From Oleispirillum sp963668495 (GTDB lineage: Bacteria > Pseudomonadota > Alphaproteobacteria > Rhodospirillales > Rhodospirillaceae): a stretch of DNA of 64,000 bases. The translations under genes were made by a program, and so were the position numbers. The stretch is taken from assembly GCA_963668495.1 (NCBI GenBank), contig OY764545.1, positions 62,001 to 126,000 on the forward strand. The letters are read 5' to 3'. Positions 1-9,276 of this stretch are shown piece by piece; position 1 is the stretch's first letter, and each line of letters begins with the position of its first letter. The notes below the pieces were generated by a model. The model ran no database searches, was not told the DNA's origin, and saw only the letters and a list, made by a program, of their open reading frames with translations.

Positions 1-1362
1 GGGGAATCCGGCAGCGGCAAAACCAGCATCGCCCGTATACTTTTGGGGTTAATTGATGGTCACCAAAAGACGTGCCGCCCTTCTTGTCACGGTTTTCGCT
101 GGTCGGGGAGAGCCTGCATTGACGAGCTGGATATTTTGCAAGCCTCACCAGCACAATTACGGAAAGCGCGAGGGCAAAAAATCGGACTGATTGTCCAAGC
201 CCTCACCGATGCCTTGAACCCACACTTTACCGTACACCAGCACATGCATGAAGTCCTGCAATCCCACAGATTGACGGGCCTGACGGTACAGGACGCCTAT
301 ATCGCTCGGAACGTACCTGTTTCTTTGCACCAAAGGTATGCCAACAGCCTTAGTGGCGGCGAAATTCAACGTATTCTCACCGCACTGGCCATGGTGACTC
401 ATCCCAAATATCTGATTCTGGATGAACCCACGGCATCCTTGGACCCTGACAATCGCGAACGTGCTATTCACGCTTTTTCCAAAGGCAAGGAAGATCGCGG
501 TCAACTTCTCATCACCCACGATCTGGATCTCGCACGCACCATGGCTGACCGGGTTGGTGTGCTATTGCGTGGGGAATTAATCGAGCTTGGCCCAACCGCC
601 AAAGTTTTATCTCAACCGCAACATCCCTATACTCAATCACTGATACGATTTGCAACTTCTGGCGACTGCAAACCGGCAACTACTCAGAACGCTCAAAGCG
701 GCCTTAAGATCCGCGATGTGTCTTATCACATTGAGGGGCGTGCCATTCTTGACCGGGTGGCAGCTTTCATCCCACAGGGGTCATGCGTTGCGATCCTCGG
801 GCCAAGCGGCAGCGGTAAAAGTACGCTCGCCCGCATTGTGTGTGGTTTCAAATCTGCACAGGCAGGATCTATCACCTGGGTCAATACCTCGAACGAAGAT
901 GATAAGCTGTCCACACGTTCGGATATTGCCTTCGTTTCCCAATACCCACACAGATCCATGGCACGGCATTTCAGTGTTGCTCAAGTCCTGAAAGAAGCGC
1001 TTACTCTTGCAGAACCAACGCAGCACATGAACCTCGACGATCAAATCAAAGCAATACTAGATTGGGTCGGTCTGCCTAATCATAAAGAATTTTTGGCCCA
1101 GAAAACCGCAACTCTCTCCGGTGGTGAAGCACAACGACTGGCCATTGCCCGTGCCCTGATTACAAAACCCAAGTGCTTGGTTGCCGATGAACCCACATCT
1201 GCCCTCGACATGTGCGCAAAGGCACAAGTCCTTGAGCTACTGCAAAAATTACAAACGGCCCATGGTCTCACTTTAATCCTCGTCACGCACGACCATACTG
1301 TTGCACACACCCTTGCCGATACCTGCTTACATCTTCGCAATGGGCAATTAGAGAAGCCATAA
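1..1362 (+). CDS. Fused two-domain ABC transporter ATPase, dipeptide/nickel type (5' partial)
   Basis: The reading frame is open from base 1, so the gene starts before the window; the first visible residues already form a Walker A (GESGSGKT), and the TTG at 43 is internal. Two complete ABC ATPase cassettes lie in one chain. The first has LSGGE and a Walker B ending LDEPTASLD. The second has GPSGSGKST, LSGGEAQR and ADEPTSALD, followed by a D-loop and a switch histidine (VTHD). The fused DppD-DppF layout is known from GsiA/YejF-like importers of peptides, nickel chelates and opine metallophores. The permease and binding protein would lie upstream, outside the window. It converges on the methyltransferase of the siderophore operon, so a metal-chelate substrate is plausible but inferred only from context. 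Confidence 0.9.
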   Translation, partial: GESGSGKTSIARILLGLIDGHQKTCRPSCHGFRWSGRACIDELDILQASPAQLRKARGQKIGLIVQALTDALNPHFTVHQHMHEVLQSHRLTGLTVQDAYIARNVPVSLHQRYANSLSGGEIQRILTALAMVTHPKYLILDEPTASLDPDNRERAIHAFSKGKEDRGQLLITHDLDLARTMADRVGVLLRGELIELGPTAKVLSQPQHPYTQSLIRFATSGDCKPATTQNAQSGLKIRDVSYHIEGRAILDRVAAFIPQGSCVAILGPSGSGKSTLARIVCGFKSAQAGSITWVNTSNEDDKLSTRSDIAFVSQYPHRSMARHFSVAQVLKEALTLAEPTQHMNLDDQIKAILDWVGLPNHKEFLAQKTATLSGGEAQRLAIARALITKPKCLVADEPTSALDMCAKAQVLELLQKLQTAHGLTLILVTHDHTVAHTLADTCLHLRNGQLEKP

Positions 1363-1498
1363 ACCTTGTCCGCTGTGTTTCGCTTACACCTCGCTGGCTC
1401 ATATGGCTTCCCCTTTGCTTTGTTGTGCCCCCGGCAGACCAAATAGGTATGACTGTCGTGTCCTGACCCTAATGAATCTGTGAATCACAGGGGCTGGA

Positions 1499-2539
1499 TT
1501 ATGCACACGCTTTGCGCCCGACTGTGATTTTCACCGGGCCGTGTCCACCGGACAACGCATTACAATCCTCAAGACGGCACTGCGTCGTCGCAAATCCGGC
1601 TTTCAACATTCTGTGTTCGATTTCATCGTGTTCAAAGACCATGTCTTGTTGCATCAAGCTTGTCGACAACCAGCTCAGCACACTCGACGCTGGAGCAGTT
1701 TTGTCCTTATTCATACCATCACTAAGCACAAAGAACAGGCCGCCAGGGTTCAGAGCCTTACAGATTTTCTCCATCACGGCATCCATATTATCCCGATAAA
1801 AATTCAGAGTGAAATTAGCCATAATAAAGTCATAACCATCACCAATCGGATCTTCCATGTAATTGCCGGCCATGGCACTGACACGATCCTCAGCGCCATA
1901 CTCTGTAATCACTTCATGAATCACCTTGCAAACGGCCCCTTGCTCAAAGACCACACACTGTAATGAGGGATGCTTCTGCGCAACCGCGAGACCAATGACG
2001 CCGTTTCCACCGCCTAAGTCGAGGATTTTTGAAAACTTGGGGAACTCCGGCAATGCGGCAACATGTTCAGCAATCAATTGCGCCCGACCGCATCGGCTAT
2101 AATTCAACGATGCACGCGCCCCATATTCCCAAAGATCGGCATTGCCTAGATTTTTTGTCGGCTTTGGACCATGTCGAACAAGGTTCAGTATCCCACCATC
2201 CCGCATGGATTGTTGCCACTTTTCCATAAATGCGAAGAAATCACCGACATAGGTATCTTCACCCTTCATCAGGCATTGCTTACCAAATCCAGTTGCACAG
2301 AAATGACTGTCCTCATAAGTGGCCCATCCCAAAGCCACCAGAGACTTTAAAAAGTGTTCCGTATTTTGCGGATGTATTGACAGTCGCGCAGCCACATCCT
2401 CTGCCAACACAGGGGCTTTTAATTCATCAAAGATGCCAAGTTCCAACGCTGTTTTCAGGATTTCCCATGTCATCACTTGGTTGGACAGTTTCGGGATGAC
2501 ATCATAACATTCATGAATCTCTGGTAATGTCTTACGCAT
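1499..2539 (-). CDS. SAM-dependent methyltransferase (O-methyltransferase-like, dimerisation domain)
   Basis: 346 aa. The first ~130 residues are helical and resemble the winged-helix dimerisation domain of plant/CrtF-type O-methyltransferases. The Rossmann methyltransferase follows, with motif I as LDLGGGNGVIG (about residue 172) and a later acidic stretch and NPGG loop typical of class I enzymes. It is the last gene of a leftward siderophore-uptake operon, 72 bases after the ATPase stop. The substrate cannot be read from sequence. Candidates are a metallophore, its breakdown product or a small phenolic. A methyltransferase inside a metal-uptake operon suggests it modifies a ligand rather than a housekeeping substrate; that is inference. 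It starts at an ATG at 2539. Confidence 0.8.
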   Translation of the reverse strand: MRKTLPEIHECYDVIPKLSNQVMTWEILKTALELGIFDELKAPVLAEDVAARLSIHPQNTEHFLKSLVALGWATYEDSHFCATGFGKQCLMKGEDTYVGDFFAFMEKWQQSMRDGGILNLVRHGPKPTKNLGNADLWEYGARASLNYSRCGRAQLIAEHVAALPEFPKFSKILDLGGGNGVIGLAVAQKHPSLQCVVFEQGAVCKVIHEVITEYGAEDRVSAMAGNYMEDPIGDGYDFIMANFTLNFYRDNMDAVMEKICKALNPGGLFFVLSDGMNKDKTAPASSVLSWLSTSLMQQDMVFEHDEIEHRMLKAGFATTQCRLEDCNALSGGHGPVKITVGRKACA

Positions 2540-2611
2540 AGTTATGCCTTTATCAGTGTGTCAGATGAAGCATCCTTAGGGTCGGATGCATACGATAAGA
2601 GCAACCGCCAA

Positions 2612-3391
2612 TCATGCGATGCCGTGAAGGATGAGGTGTGCCTGACCTTCGTTGATATAGGTTGTACTCGCACGTACTCCGTAGACATCCTCAAGCAGTT
2701 GCGGTGTCAAAACATTTTCAGGCCGACCGGTTGCGACAACACGCCCGGCGCGTAACAACACCAAGTGATCTGCCCATTTCATTGCCATGGCCAGATCATG
2801 CAAAACGATAACGACCGTGCAGCCATTGGCCGCCACTGCCTGTAAAACCATCATCACTTCCAACTGATGGCGTAAATCCAGTGCGCTGGTAGGCTCATCT
2901 AGGAGGAGCACCTTAGGCTTTCGCACCAAAGTTTGCGCCAAACTGGCAAGCTGTCGTTGTCCGCCAGACAACTGCCCCAAACGACGCATGGATAAATCCA
3001 ATATTCCCACTTGCTCCAAGGCGGCAAAGGCATGATCACGGCAAATTTTCATCGCTGTACCTGGGGCAAAAACCCGGTATGAGGTGAGCACACTTTCAAG
3101 AACCGTCAGACCATTTGTGTACGCCACACCTTGCGGCATAAAACCAAGGATGCGCCCCCTTTCCATTGGCCGAAGAGCACAGAGATTTTGACCCTTCCAC
3201 CACACATCACCAGAAGCCTTCACGTGCCCGGACATGGCTTTGAGCATCGTCGATTTTCCTGCCCCATTGGGACCGGCAAGGACGGTGATGGCTTTATCGG
3301 GAATATGCGGCAAGCTGACATCATGCAAAACACCGTCTTTGCCATACCGTACGGACAAATCGCGAACTGAGAGAGCGTATTCCCCTTCCAT
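2612..3391 (-). CDS. Iron-siderophore ABC transporter ATPase (FecE/FhuC type)
   Basis: 259 aa cytoplasmic ATPase of the FecCDE/BtuCD class. It has Walker A GPNGAGKST, signature LSGGQRQ, Walker B LLLDEPTSALD and switch region VLHD, all intact. Length is normal for FecE/FhuC. The ATG at 3391 shares one base with the permease stop (TGATG), which implies translational coupling; a GTG one codon upstream is an alternative start. It would power import of the chelate bound by the periplasmic protein encoded at 4461-5600 through the permease at 3391-4458. Confidence 0.93.
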   Translation of the reverse strand: MEGEYALSVRDLSVRYGKDGVLHDVSLPHIPDKAITVLAGPNGAGKSTMLKAMSGHVKASGDVWWKGQNLCALRPMERGRILGFMPQGVAYTNGLTVLESVLTSYRVFAPGTAMKICRDHAFAALEQVGILDLSMRRLGQLSGGQRQLASLAQTLVRKPKVLLLDEPTSALDLRHQLEVMMVLQAVAANGCTVVIVLHDLAMAMKWADHLVLLRAGRVVATGRPENVLTPQLLEDVYGVRASTTYINEGQAHLILHGIA

Positions 3392-4458
3392 CACTGCCTA
3401 CCTTTGCCCATCAAAAGCAGCGCAACAAAACACGGCAATCCAACCAAAGACGTCACAATCCCAATTGGCAACACAACACCGGGAATAATGACTTTAGCCA
3501 CGACACTGGAAAACGACATAACCACACACCCACAGAGCAACGCAGCAGGGAGGAAATACCTGTGATCTTCCCCAACCAACAATCTGGCAATATGTGGACC
3601 AACCAGCCCGACAAACCCAATAGTGCCAACAAAAGCCACGGCAATGGATGCCAACAGACTGGCGCGGAACAAGCAGCCAAAGCGTAAACTGCGGGGGTTC
3701 ACGCCGAGGCTGCTGGCCCGTTCCTCCCCCAGGGACAACAAAGTCATTGCCCATGCCGCCCGCATGGAAAATGGGATCGTCACCAGCAATACTGCAGACA
3801 TGACAAGGACCGATACCGTGTCTGCCCGTTCCAAACTGCCCATTGTCCAGAACACAAGCTGTTGCAGTGACGTGGCTGGGGCCAAAAACTGAACCGTTGC
3901 GACCAATGCATTAAAGCCAAACACCATTGCAATCCCAAAAAGCACCAGAGCTGCCGGATTGCATCGCATAGCCGCAACCGCCTGAATGCACATCACGGCA
4001 CCAAAACCCATAACAAAAGCATTGACTGAAACTGCGGCTTCATCGGGCACCCACGGCAAGGACACACCCAAGATAATTGCCAAGGCAGCACCGAATGATG
4101 CAGCAGAGGACACTCCAAGCGTAAAGGGACTGGAAAGAGGGTTGGCCAGAATGGTTTGCATTTCTGCACCCGCCAGGCTCAGCCCTGCCCCAATCAACAC
4201 TGCCAGCAATGCCGTCGGCATGCGTACTTGCCACATGATCAAGCTGGTAATCCGGTCACTTCCTTCACTTCCCCACAGGCCCTGCCAGACTTGGTCCAAA
4301 GATAAAGCAGCCGGACCCGTTACAAGATCCAAAAGCACACCGACAACCAGCAAAATCAAAAGAACCGTCAGGCTCATCCTTTTTCTGCGTATGGCATGAT
4401 CGTGTGCCGCAGACATGCGGGCGCGATCACTTTTCTCTGTAGTAGCCGTTGTACTCAT
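3391..4458 (-). CDS. Iron-siderophore ABC transporter permease (FecCD family)
   Basis: 355 aa inner-membrane permease. A basic cytoplasmic N-terminus of about 28 residues is followed by about nine to ten hydrophobic segments. FecCD hallmarks are visible, including a GAGLSLAGAEMQT stretch near residue 100 and a GFVGLVGPHIARLLVGEDHR segment near the C-terminus, which is the coupling helix that contacts the ATPase. Only one permease gene is present, so the transporter is probably a homodimer of this subunit. The start lies 2 bases after the binding-protein stop. Normal family length. Confidence 0.93.
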   Translation of the reverse strand: MSTTATTEKSDRARMSAAHDHAIRRKRMSLTVLLILLVVGVLLDLVTGPAALSLDQVWQGLWGSEGSDRITSLIMWQVRMPTALLAVLIGAGLSLAGAEMQTILANPLSSPFTLGVSSAASFGAALAIILGVSLPWVPDEAAVSVNAFVMGFGAVMCIQAVAAMRCNPAALVLFGIAMVFGFNALVATVQFLAPATSLQQLVFWTMGSLERADTVSVLVMSAVLLVTIPFSMRAAWAMTLLSLGEERASSLGVNPRSLRFGCLFRASLLASIAVAFVGTIGFVGLVGPHIARLLVGEDHRYFLPAALLCGCVVMSFSSVVAKVIIPGVVLPIGIVTSLVGLPCFVALLLMGKGRQ

Positions 4459-4460
4459 GA

Positions 4461-5600
4461 TTATTGCAACGCCTGACCAACCCAGAAGGCACCTTCAAGC
4501 GGGAATGCCAAATATCGTGCATTCAGCTCTCGCAGCGTTTGATCTGGATCCGCGTCCACAAAGGCGTCCGGGTGAAACATCTTGGCTAAGGCTTCCACAC
4601 CGACAAAATGCAGCGGGTTATCAAAAAAGAAGATCCATATACCTCCAGACCGCCCCCCACGAACGGACCGGAGGCCAGCCACTGCTGGGGCTGTTAAGAT
4701 TCTAGCCATGGAATCCTCTGCCACAGGTTTTGGCACCGACGTGCCAGCACTCAATGAATTTCGGACAAAGGTTGAGCCGCCGGTGGCAAGATAAAAATCA
4801 GGATCACGTTTAAGGACATATTCCAGATTCAACTGACCTGTAGCGCCTGGAATTTTATCGACAGCTATATTTTCACCACCTGCAACATGCATGAAGTCAG
4901 TAAGGTTGCCGCGCCCTGACGTCCGACAACAATCCTTACCATTGGGCAGTAAATGTAAGAATATTGAGACCTTAGGGTGTCCTAAAACGCCATCAGAAAT
5001 CCGTTGCATATGGCTTTCATAGTATTGAATAAAAGCCTCTGCCTGCGCCTGACGCCCCAACGCCTTAGCAAGCAACTTTATACTCGGCACCGTGTTTTCC
5101 AGCGGCTTCTGGTAAAAGTCGATGAAGACATAAGGCACCCCAGCATTATCAAGCTTTTTCAGGTCCTGAGGCTGATGGCTGGTCAATGTGAATATCACCA
5201 GATCCGGACGCGCCGCAATCACCGCCTCCATAGAAAACGATCCGCCAAGCAAGCTACCCACTACCGGAACATCTTTGGCCTCAGGAAATGCCTTAACCAA
5301 AGACTGGTAGGTTTCCGGGGAAAATTTGTTCAAGTCATCCCCCCACCCCACAACATGCGAGACCGGATTGTCATACAGCAACCCCAACGTCAGGATATGT
5401 CGTCCCTCAGCCAGAACCACACGCTGAGCAGGTTTGGCCAAAGTCACCTGCCGCCCTTTCATATCCGTCACGGTGATGGCTGACTGACTGGCAGCCTGCG
5501 CCCCACCACTACATAACGTGGTGAGGGTCACAATCATCAACATGGTACAAATTCTGCGTAGGACGTCACCAAATTGGACGGAAAAAAGTTGAACAATCAT
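4461..5600 (-). CDS. Periplasmic iron-siderophore binding protein (TroA/FepB superfamily)
   Basis: 379 aa. An N-terminal hydrophobic segment (about residues 19-36, ending GAQA) is a Sec signal peptide, slightly long if the first ATG is used; an internal ATG at about residue 20-22 would give a more ordinary signal. The mature part begins with the typical VTDMKGRQVTLAKPAQRVV strand of siderophore/cobalamin binding proteins, then the two lobes joined by a long helix. It captures the chelate delivered by the TonB receptor and hands it to the permease encoded 2 bases downstream. The ligand class is not decided by sequence. The gap to the receptor gene is only 21 bases, so it sits in the same operon. 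Confidence 0.88.
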   Translation of the reverse strand: MIVQLFSVQFGDVLRRICTMLMIVTLTTLCSGGAQAASQSAITVTDMKGRQVTLAKPAQRVVLAEGRHILTLGLLYDNPVSHVVGWGDDLNKFSPETYQSLVKAFPEAKDVPVVGSLLGGSFSMEAVIAARPDLVIFTLTSHQPQDLKKLDNAGVPYVFIDFYQKPLENTVPSIKLLAKALGRQAQAEAFIQYYESHMQRISDGVLGHPKVSIFLHLLPNGKDCCRTSGRGNLTDFMHVAGGENIAVDKIPGATGQLNLEYVLKRDPDFYLATGGSTFVRNSLSAGTSVPKPVAEDSMARILTAPAVAGLRSVRGGRSGGIWIFFFDNPLHFVGVEALAKMFHPDAFVDADPDQTLRELNARYLAFPLEGAFWVGQALQ

Positions 5601-5621
5601 TTCATGTCTCTCCCAGCCCAG

Positions 5622-7805
5622 TTACCAGCTATAGGTCAATGTCGCATTGATATTGCGATCAAAACCTTCTTTACAGGATTGAGAGCGAGACGTGTGCGTA
5701 CACGATGTGTAGTACTGTTTATCAAGCAGGTTCCCGGCATTTACGACCAATTTAAACCCTTGCAAGTCCTTGATCTTTTTGCCGAAATCATAATGCAAAG
5801 AAGCATCAAGCAGTGTCGCTGATGGGACTTTGATGGTATTGGCTGCATCGGCATAGCTGTGACCGACATACCGTAAGCCTGCTCCCAGGCCCAGCCCGGC
5901 AAACACCCCATTTTCAAAGGTATAATTCCCCCACAACGACGCTGAATGAACAGGCTGTTCTATTGGAACATTACCCAATGCCGCCGCATCGGTGGTGCTG
6001 GTGTTTTCCAAGTCGTTGCAGCTGTAATTAGCCAACACCCGCAGATTAGGTAGCAAGTTTGCCTTTGCGGACAATTCAATACCGCGGGAAGTAATCTCAC
6101 CTGTCTGGATATTATTTCCGATCCTGTCAGGGTCAGATGTCAGAACATTTTCCTGCACCAAATGGTACCATGCTGCAGTAAACAGTGCGTCCATATCATC
6201 CGGTTGGTATTTCACCCCGGCCTCGAACTGCCACCCTTCCGTCGGAATATAGGCCTCGCCATCAAGGTTTGTTCCCAACTGAGGTTCAAATGTTGTCGTA
6301 TAGCTGGTGTAGGGTGCCACGCCAAAATCAGTTAGATAGCTGACCCCCACACGATAGGTGGTCGCACTATCGTCTTGCGACGTGCTGGTTCCTCGCCTTA
6401 AATCATCCGTGTTGACATAAGCACGGTCGGTTCGTGCAGCCAAATCCAAAATCACACGATCATTGAATGTAAGCGTATTGGCAACGTATGCCCCCAGTTC
6501 ATGCGCGCTTTGCTTTTTACGTGTATGCGGCGTAGTAGCAGAGAAAGGCGTCGTATAAACTGGATTGAAGATATCAACGGTCGACATCGCCCCGGTGTTC
6601 ATATTGAAATTTTCAATACTGTGCCGCCACGACACACCCGCGACAGTGACGCCACGCAGTTTTTCATCACCCCAATTCATCTTGACGCTGTTATCGGTCG
6701 AGAAAACTTTCCCAGTAATATCAAAGCCAAAAGCCATGCGGTTTAGGGTGCGCTTATCTGCCTGCAAACCCATCCCAGATAATGTCTCAGTCACCAATTT
6801 ATTCCGTGCATAGCGACTGGTGGAATTGAATGACCATCCATCATCAAAACGGTAATCAAAATCATAACCAAGGTTGAACTGGGAATGATTGTTATTAAGG
6901 TCTTTACCATCCAGATACGTATTTTCAGGGAGCTTACCATTGGGGTTGTCAAGCAAAGTGCCGTAAATCGGAATATATGGTCTCGGCGGGCCAAACTCTG
7001 TTCGCGTAAAGGAAGCATTGACGGTCAATGAGGCGTCTTCATGAGGATTCCAAGTAATGGAGGGGGCAAGGTATGCCGCATTATCTTGAATCATGTCGTA
7101 TTGAGTATCACTGTCTCGTTCCAACCCAACAATCCGGTACAGAAACTTTTTATCTGTTGTCAACGGGCCGGAAAAATCAAACTGCCCCTGCATACGATCA
7201 AAGCTACCGTATTTAATGCCGACCTCATGCTTGGCTTCCTCAGTCGGACGCTTACCGATCATATTCACGACACCGCCAGGAGACCCAGAACCGTAAAAGA
7301 AGGCATTCGGCCCACGCAGAATCTCAATTCTCTCCATACCGTAAGGAGGGTAAGTGACCCAGGCCTGCTTTGTTGTTGACCGCAGCCCATCCAGAAGAAC
7401 CCCAGTCGACGTCGAATTGAAGCCACGGACACTAAAGGCATCATAACGCTGAAAAATTGCCCCCGTTGAGGCATAAACCCCTGGTGTGTATTGCAATGCT
7501 TGGGTGGTTGTATTCACCCCACGATCATCCAGTTCTTTTCGCCCGATGACACTCACAGACTGAGGAGTTCCCAACAACGTCGCATCGGTTTTACTGGCAG
7601 TGGTGCTTTCCTCAGCAACATAGCCATTAACACTGCCAACGTAATTGCGTTTGCCGATGACCGGAATAGCCTCAAGCACAACATCCTCTGAGGACATTAA
7701 AGAGTTATTTATCTCATTTGCATAAACAATATTTGGAACGAAAAACAAATACACTCCAAATGATAGCAATCCAAAACTAGACCCTGACGAAATATCCACA
7801 CCCAT
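5622..7805 (-). CDS. TonB-dependent siderophore receptor, outer membrane
   Basis: 727 aa. Signal peptide of about 30 residues (ending VYANE), then a plug domain with the LLGTPQSVSVIGRKEL and LRGPNAFFYGSGSPGGVVN signatures of siderophore receptors, then a 22-strand barrel ending in an aromatic residue (NATLTYSW). A pair of cysteines in the last extracellular loop (YYTSC...SQSC) is characteristic of the FhuA/FoxA-like ferric-hydroxamate receptor branch. No FecA-type N-terminal signalling extension is visible, so regulation is more likely through the divergent AraC protein. A clear Shine-Dalgarno (AGGTGG) precedes the ATG at 7805. First gene of the uptake operon. Confidence 0.93.
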   Translation of the reverse strand: MGVDISSGSSFGLLSFGVYLFFVPNIVYANEINNSLMSSEDVVLEAIPVIGKRNYVGSVNGYVAEESTTASKTDATLLGTPQSVSVIGRKELDDRGVNTTTQALQYTPGVYASTGAIFQRYDAFSVRGFNSTSTGVLLDGLRSTTKQAWVTYPPYGMERIEILRGPNAFFYGSGSPGGVVNMIGKRPTEEAKHEVGIKYGSFDRMQGQFDFSGPLTTDKKFLYRIVGLERDSDTQYDMIQDNAAYLAPSITWNPHEDASLTVNASFTRTEFGPPRPYIPIYGTLLDNPNGKLPENTYLDGKDLNNNHSQFNLGYDFDYRFDDGWSFNSTSRYARNKLVTETLSGMGLQADKRTLNRMAFGFDITGKVFSTDNSVKMNWGDEKLRGVTVAGVSWRHSIENFNMNTGAMSTVDIFNPVYTTPFSATTPHTRKKQSAHELGAYVANTLTFNDRVILDLAARTDRAYVNTDDLRRGTSTSQDDSATTYRVGVSYLTDFGVAPYTSYTTTFEPQLGTNLDGEAYIPTEGWQFEAGVKYQPDDMDALFTAAWYHLVQENVLTSDPDRIGNNIQTGEITSRGIELSAKANLLPNLRVLANYSCNDLENTSTTDAAALGNVPIEQPVHSASLWGNYTFENGVFAGLGLGAGLRYVGHSYADAANTIKVPSATLLDASLHYDFGKKIKDLQGFKLVVNAGNLLDKQYYTSCTHTSRSQSCKEGFDRNINATLTYSW

Positions 7806-7960
7806 TTTATTCCACCTATAATCCCAGAACTACACCAACAGCTCAAACCTCCCCCTTCCCTTGGGGCTGCATTTCTGCATATTGTTACACTGTTTCGCAA
7901 CGATGATTGTTTTAGAATTTAGGTGATTTTCTTTAGAAACTTGGCAACTCCAATAAGCTG

Positions 7961-7984
7961 AATTGCGACTCATTCTTATCAATG
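7961..7984. promoter_or_regulatory. Possible Fur-like iron box in the divergent promoter region
   Basis: Within the 239-base gap between the receptor gene and the AraC gene, an AT-rich imperfect palindrome (AATTGCGACTCATTCTTATC) resembles Fur boxes with ATTGCG/GAATGA half-sites. Position and context fit iron-dependent control of both divergent genes. The match is by eye only, and no promoter hexamers were assigned with certainty. Confidence 0.3.
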
Positions 7985-8044
7985 GTATGAACACAATATC
8001 ATTCAGTTGAGTTACATCACACTCAGCCAACAGGTATATCGAAC

Positions 8045-8938
8045 ATGACCTCCTCCTTATGCATCGAAGGGCAAAGAGAAGCCCAGAAGCGCGGCCAAGT
8101 CGTTCAGTCTTTTTTTGACGGCCAAGTCGCCTTAGTGAGCGGACACATCGCCAGACCGAGCAATATTTGGGAAACAGAACAGGTCTTTGAGGGACTAAAA
8201 CTGGTAATCATTGAGCAAGGAGCCCTACAGGGTAAGCTACCCAACTCAACCACACGCCATATCAGTGGCCCTTGCATATGCGCAATCTGGAACCGAGGAC
8301 ACGGCCACGAGGCTATGCAGCTTTTTGATGAGTGCAGTCCTGTAACCTATACATCAATATTTTTACCGGCATCGAGTATGGAGCAACGTTTAATTGGTGA
8401 CTATGAACCCATTCGCGATCAACTGGGAATAGACAAAAGCTTTGGCCCTAACATGACTGTATGGCCGCTGACAAAGTCCATCATTGCGTTATGTAAACAA
8501 GTCGCCTCTTGCCCCTTCCAAAGAGGACCCAAGAATTTTTTCCTATCAGGAAAAGCCTTGGAAATTGCGGCACACATTTTTGATGGACTTGAAACGCAAT
8601 CGGCCTCTCTCGACAAACTGTCAAACCAAGACATTGAAAGACTGTATCAAGCCAAAGAGATCTTGAATGCGAATCTCAGTTTTCATCATTCTATTAAGAA
8701 GTTAAGCATCGCCGTCTCAATGAATGAGAAAAAACTCCAATGTGGGTTCAAAAGAATCTTCGGCAATACAGTCAGCGAATACCTTAAAACCAAACGTTTG
8801 GATACTGCACATAACCTGATTTCCGTACATGGTATGAGCGTGTCTTCTGCTGCCTACCAAGTCGGATATAGCCCTGCTCATCTTTCTGTTGCCTTCATGC
8901 ACAGGTTCGGTTTCTCACCAAAAAACCTAAAATCATAA
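8045..8938 (+). CDS. AraC-family transcriptional regulator, PchR-like
   Basis: 297 aa. The N-terminal ~190 residues are an effector-binding region resembling PchR-type siderophore-responsive regulators. The C-terminal ~100 residues carry the two helix-turn-helix motifs of AraC proteins, including LSIAVSMNEKKLQCGFKRIFG and the conserved YQVGYSPAHLSVAFMHRFGFSP block. PchR-type activators bind the ferric siderophore and turn on their receptor genes, so the divergent orientation to the TonB receptor makes that operon the likely target. The ATG at 8045 is the first in frame, with only a weak AGG upstream. Confidence 0.88.
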   Translation: MTSSLCIEGQREAQKRGQVVQSFFDGQVALVSGHIARPSNIWETEQVFEGLKLVIIEQGALQGKLPNSTTRHISGPCICAIWNRGHGHEAMQLFDECSPVTYTSIFLPASSMEQRLIGDYEPIRDQLGIDKSFGPNMTVWPLTKSIIALCKQVASCPFQRGPKNFFLSGKALEIAAHIFDGLETQSASLDKLSNQDIERLYQAKEILNANLSFHHSIKKLSIAVSMNEKKLQCGFKRIFGNTVSEYLKTKRLDTAHNLISVHGMSVSSAAYQVGYSPAHLSVAFMHRFGFSPKNLKS

Positions 8939-9276
8939 GCTTGGCGATATAACTTGGTGCGATTAATTGTTACTTCCCTCTGAATCCCCCCTAGACTTCT
9001 AGTAACCCTGTTCGTTCATTTAACGGGGACACGTCAGACAATTCTCTCTCTTTAGCGATAGTCGTTATCTATCCAAGGATTTCATGCTGCATGAATCGCT
9101 GTCGATGATATTTTCAAGGACGTTTGTGAGCGCCTCCGCTGAAAATCATCAAATGTGTAAGTTTATATAGATATTGACGAATATAGTATCTTGCGTTTAA
9201 CTGTCGTTCTAATCCTCACCCGAGCGGGTAGAGGGCTTTTTTCGTGGCTGAATGAAACGATAATAGGTGCGGGAAT
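8939..9276. other. Intergenic region with a terminator
   Basis: A 338-base gap. Apart from the hairpin listed at 9214 I see no gene, tRNA or clear repeat. The hairpin lies only 35 bases before the next start codon, so it may act as a leader attenuator for the toxin-like gene as well as ending upstream transcription. Confidence 0.5.
9214..9242 (+). terminator. Rho-independent terminator or leader attenuator
   Basis: CCTC-A-CCCG / CGGG-T-A-GAGG stem with a tiny AG loop (one bulged A) followed by GCTTTTTT. Confidence 0.6.

Noticed and set aside
1459..1471. TGTCCTGACCCTA resembles the sequence next to the IS5 remnant at 12438-12449
   Set aside because: A 12-base match is expected by chance in a window this size, and no other IS trace lies beside it.
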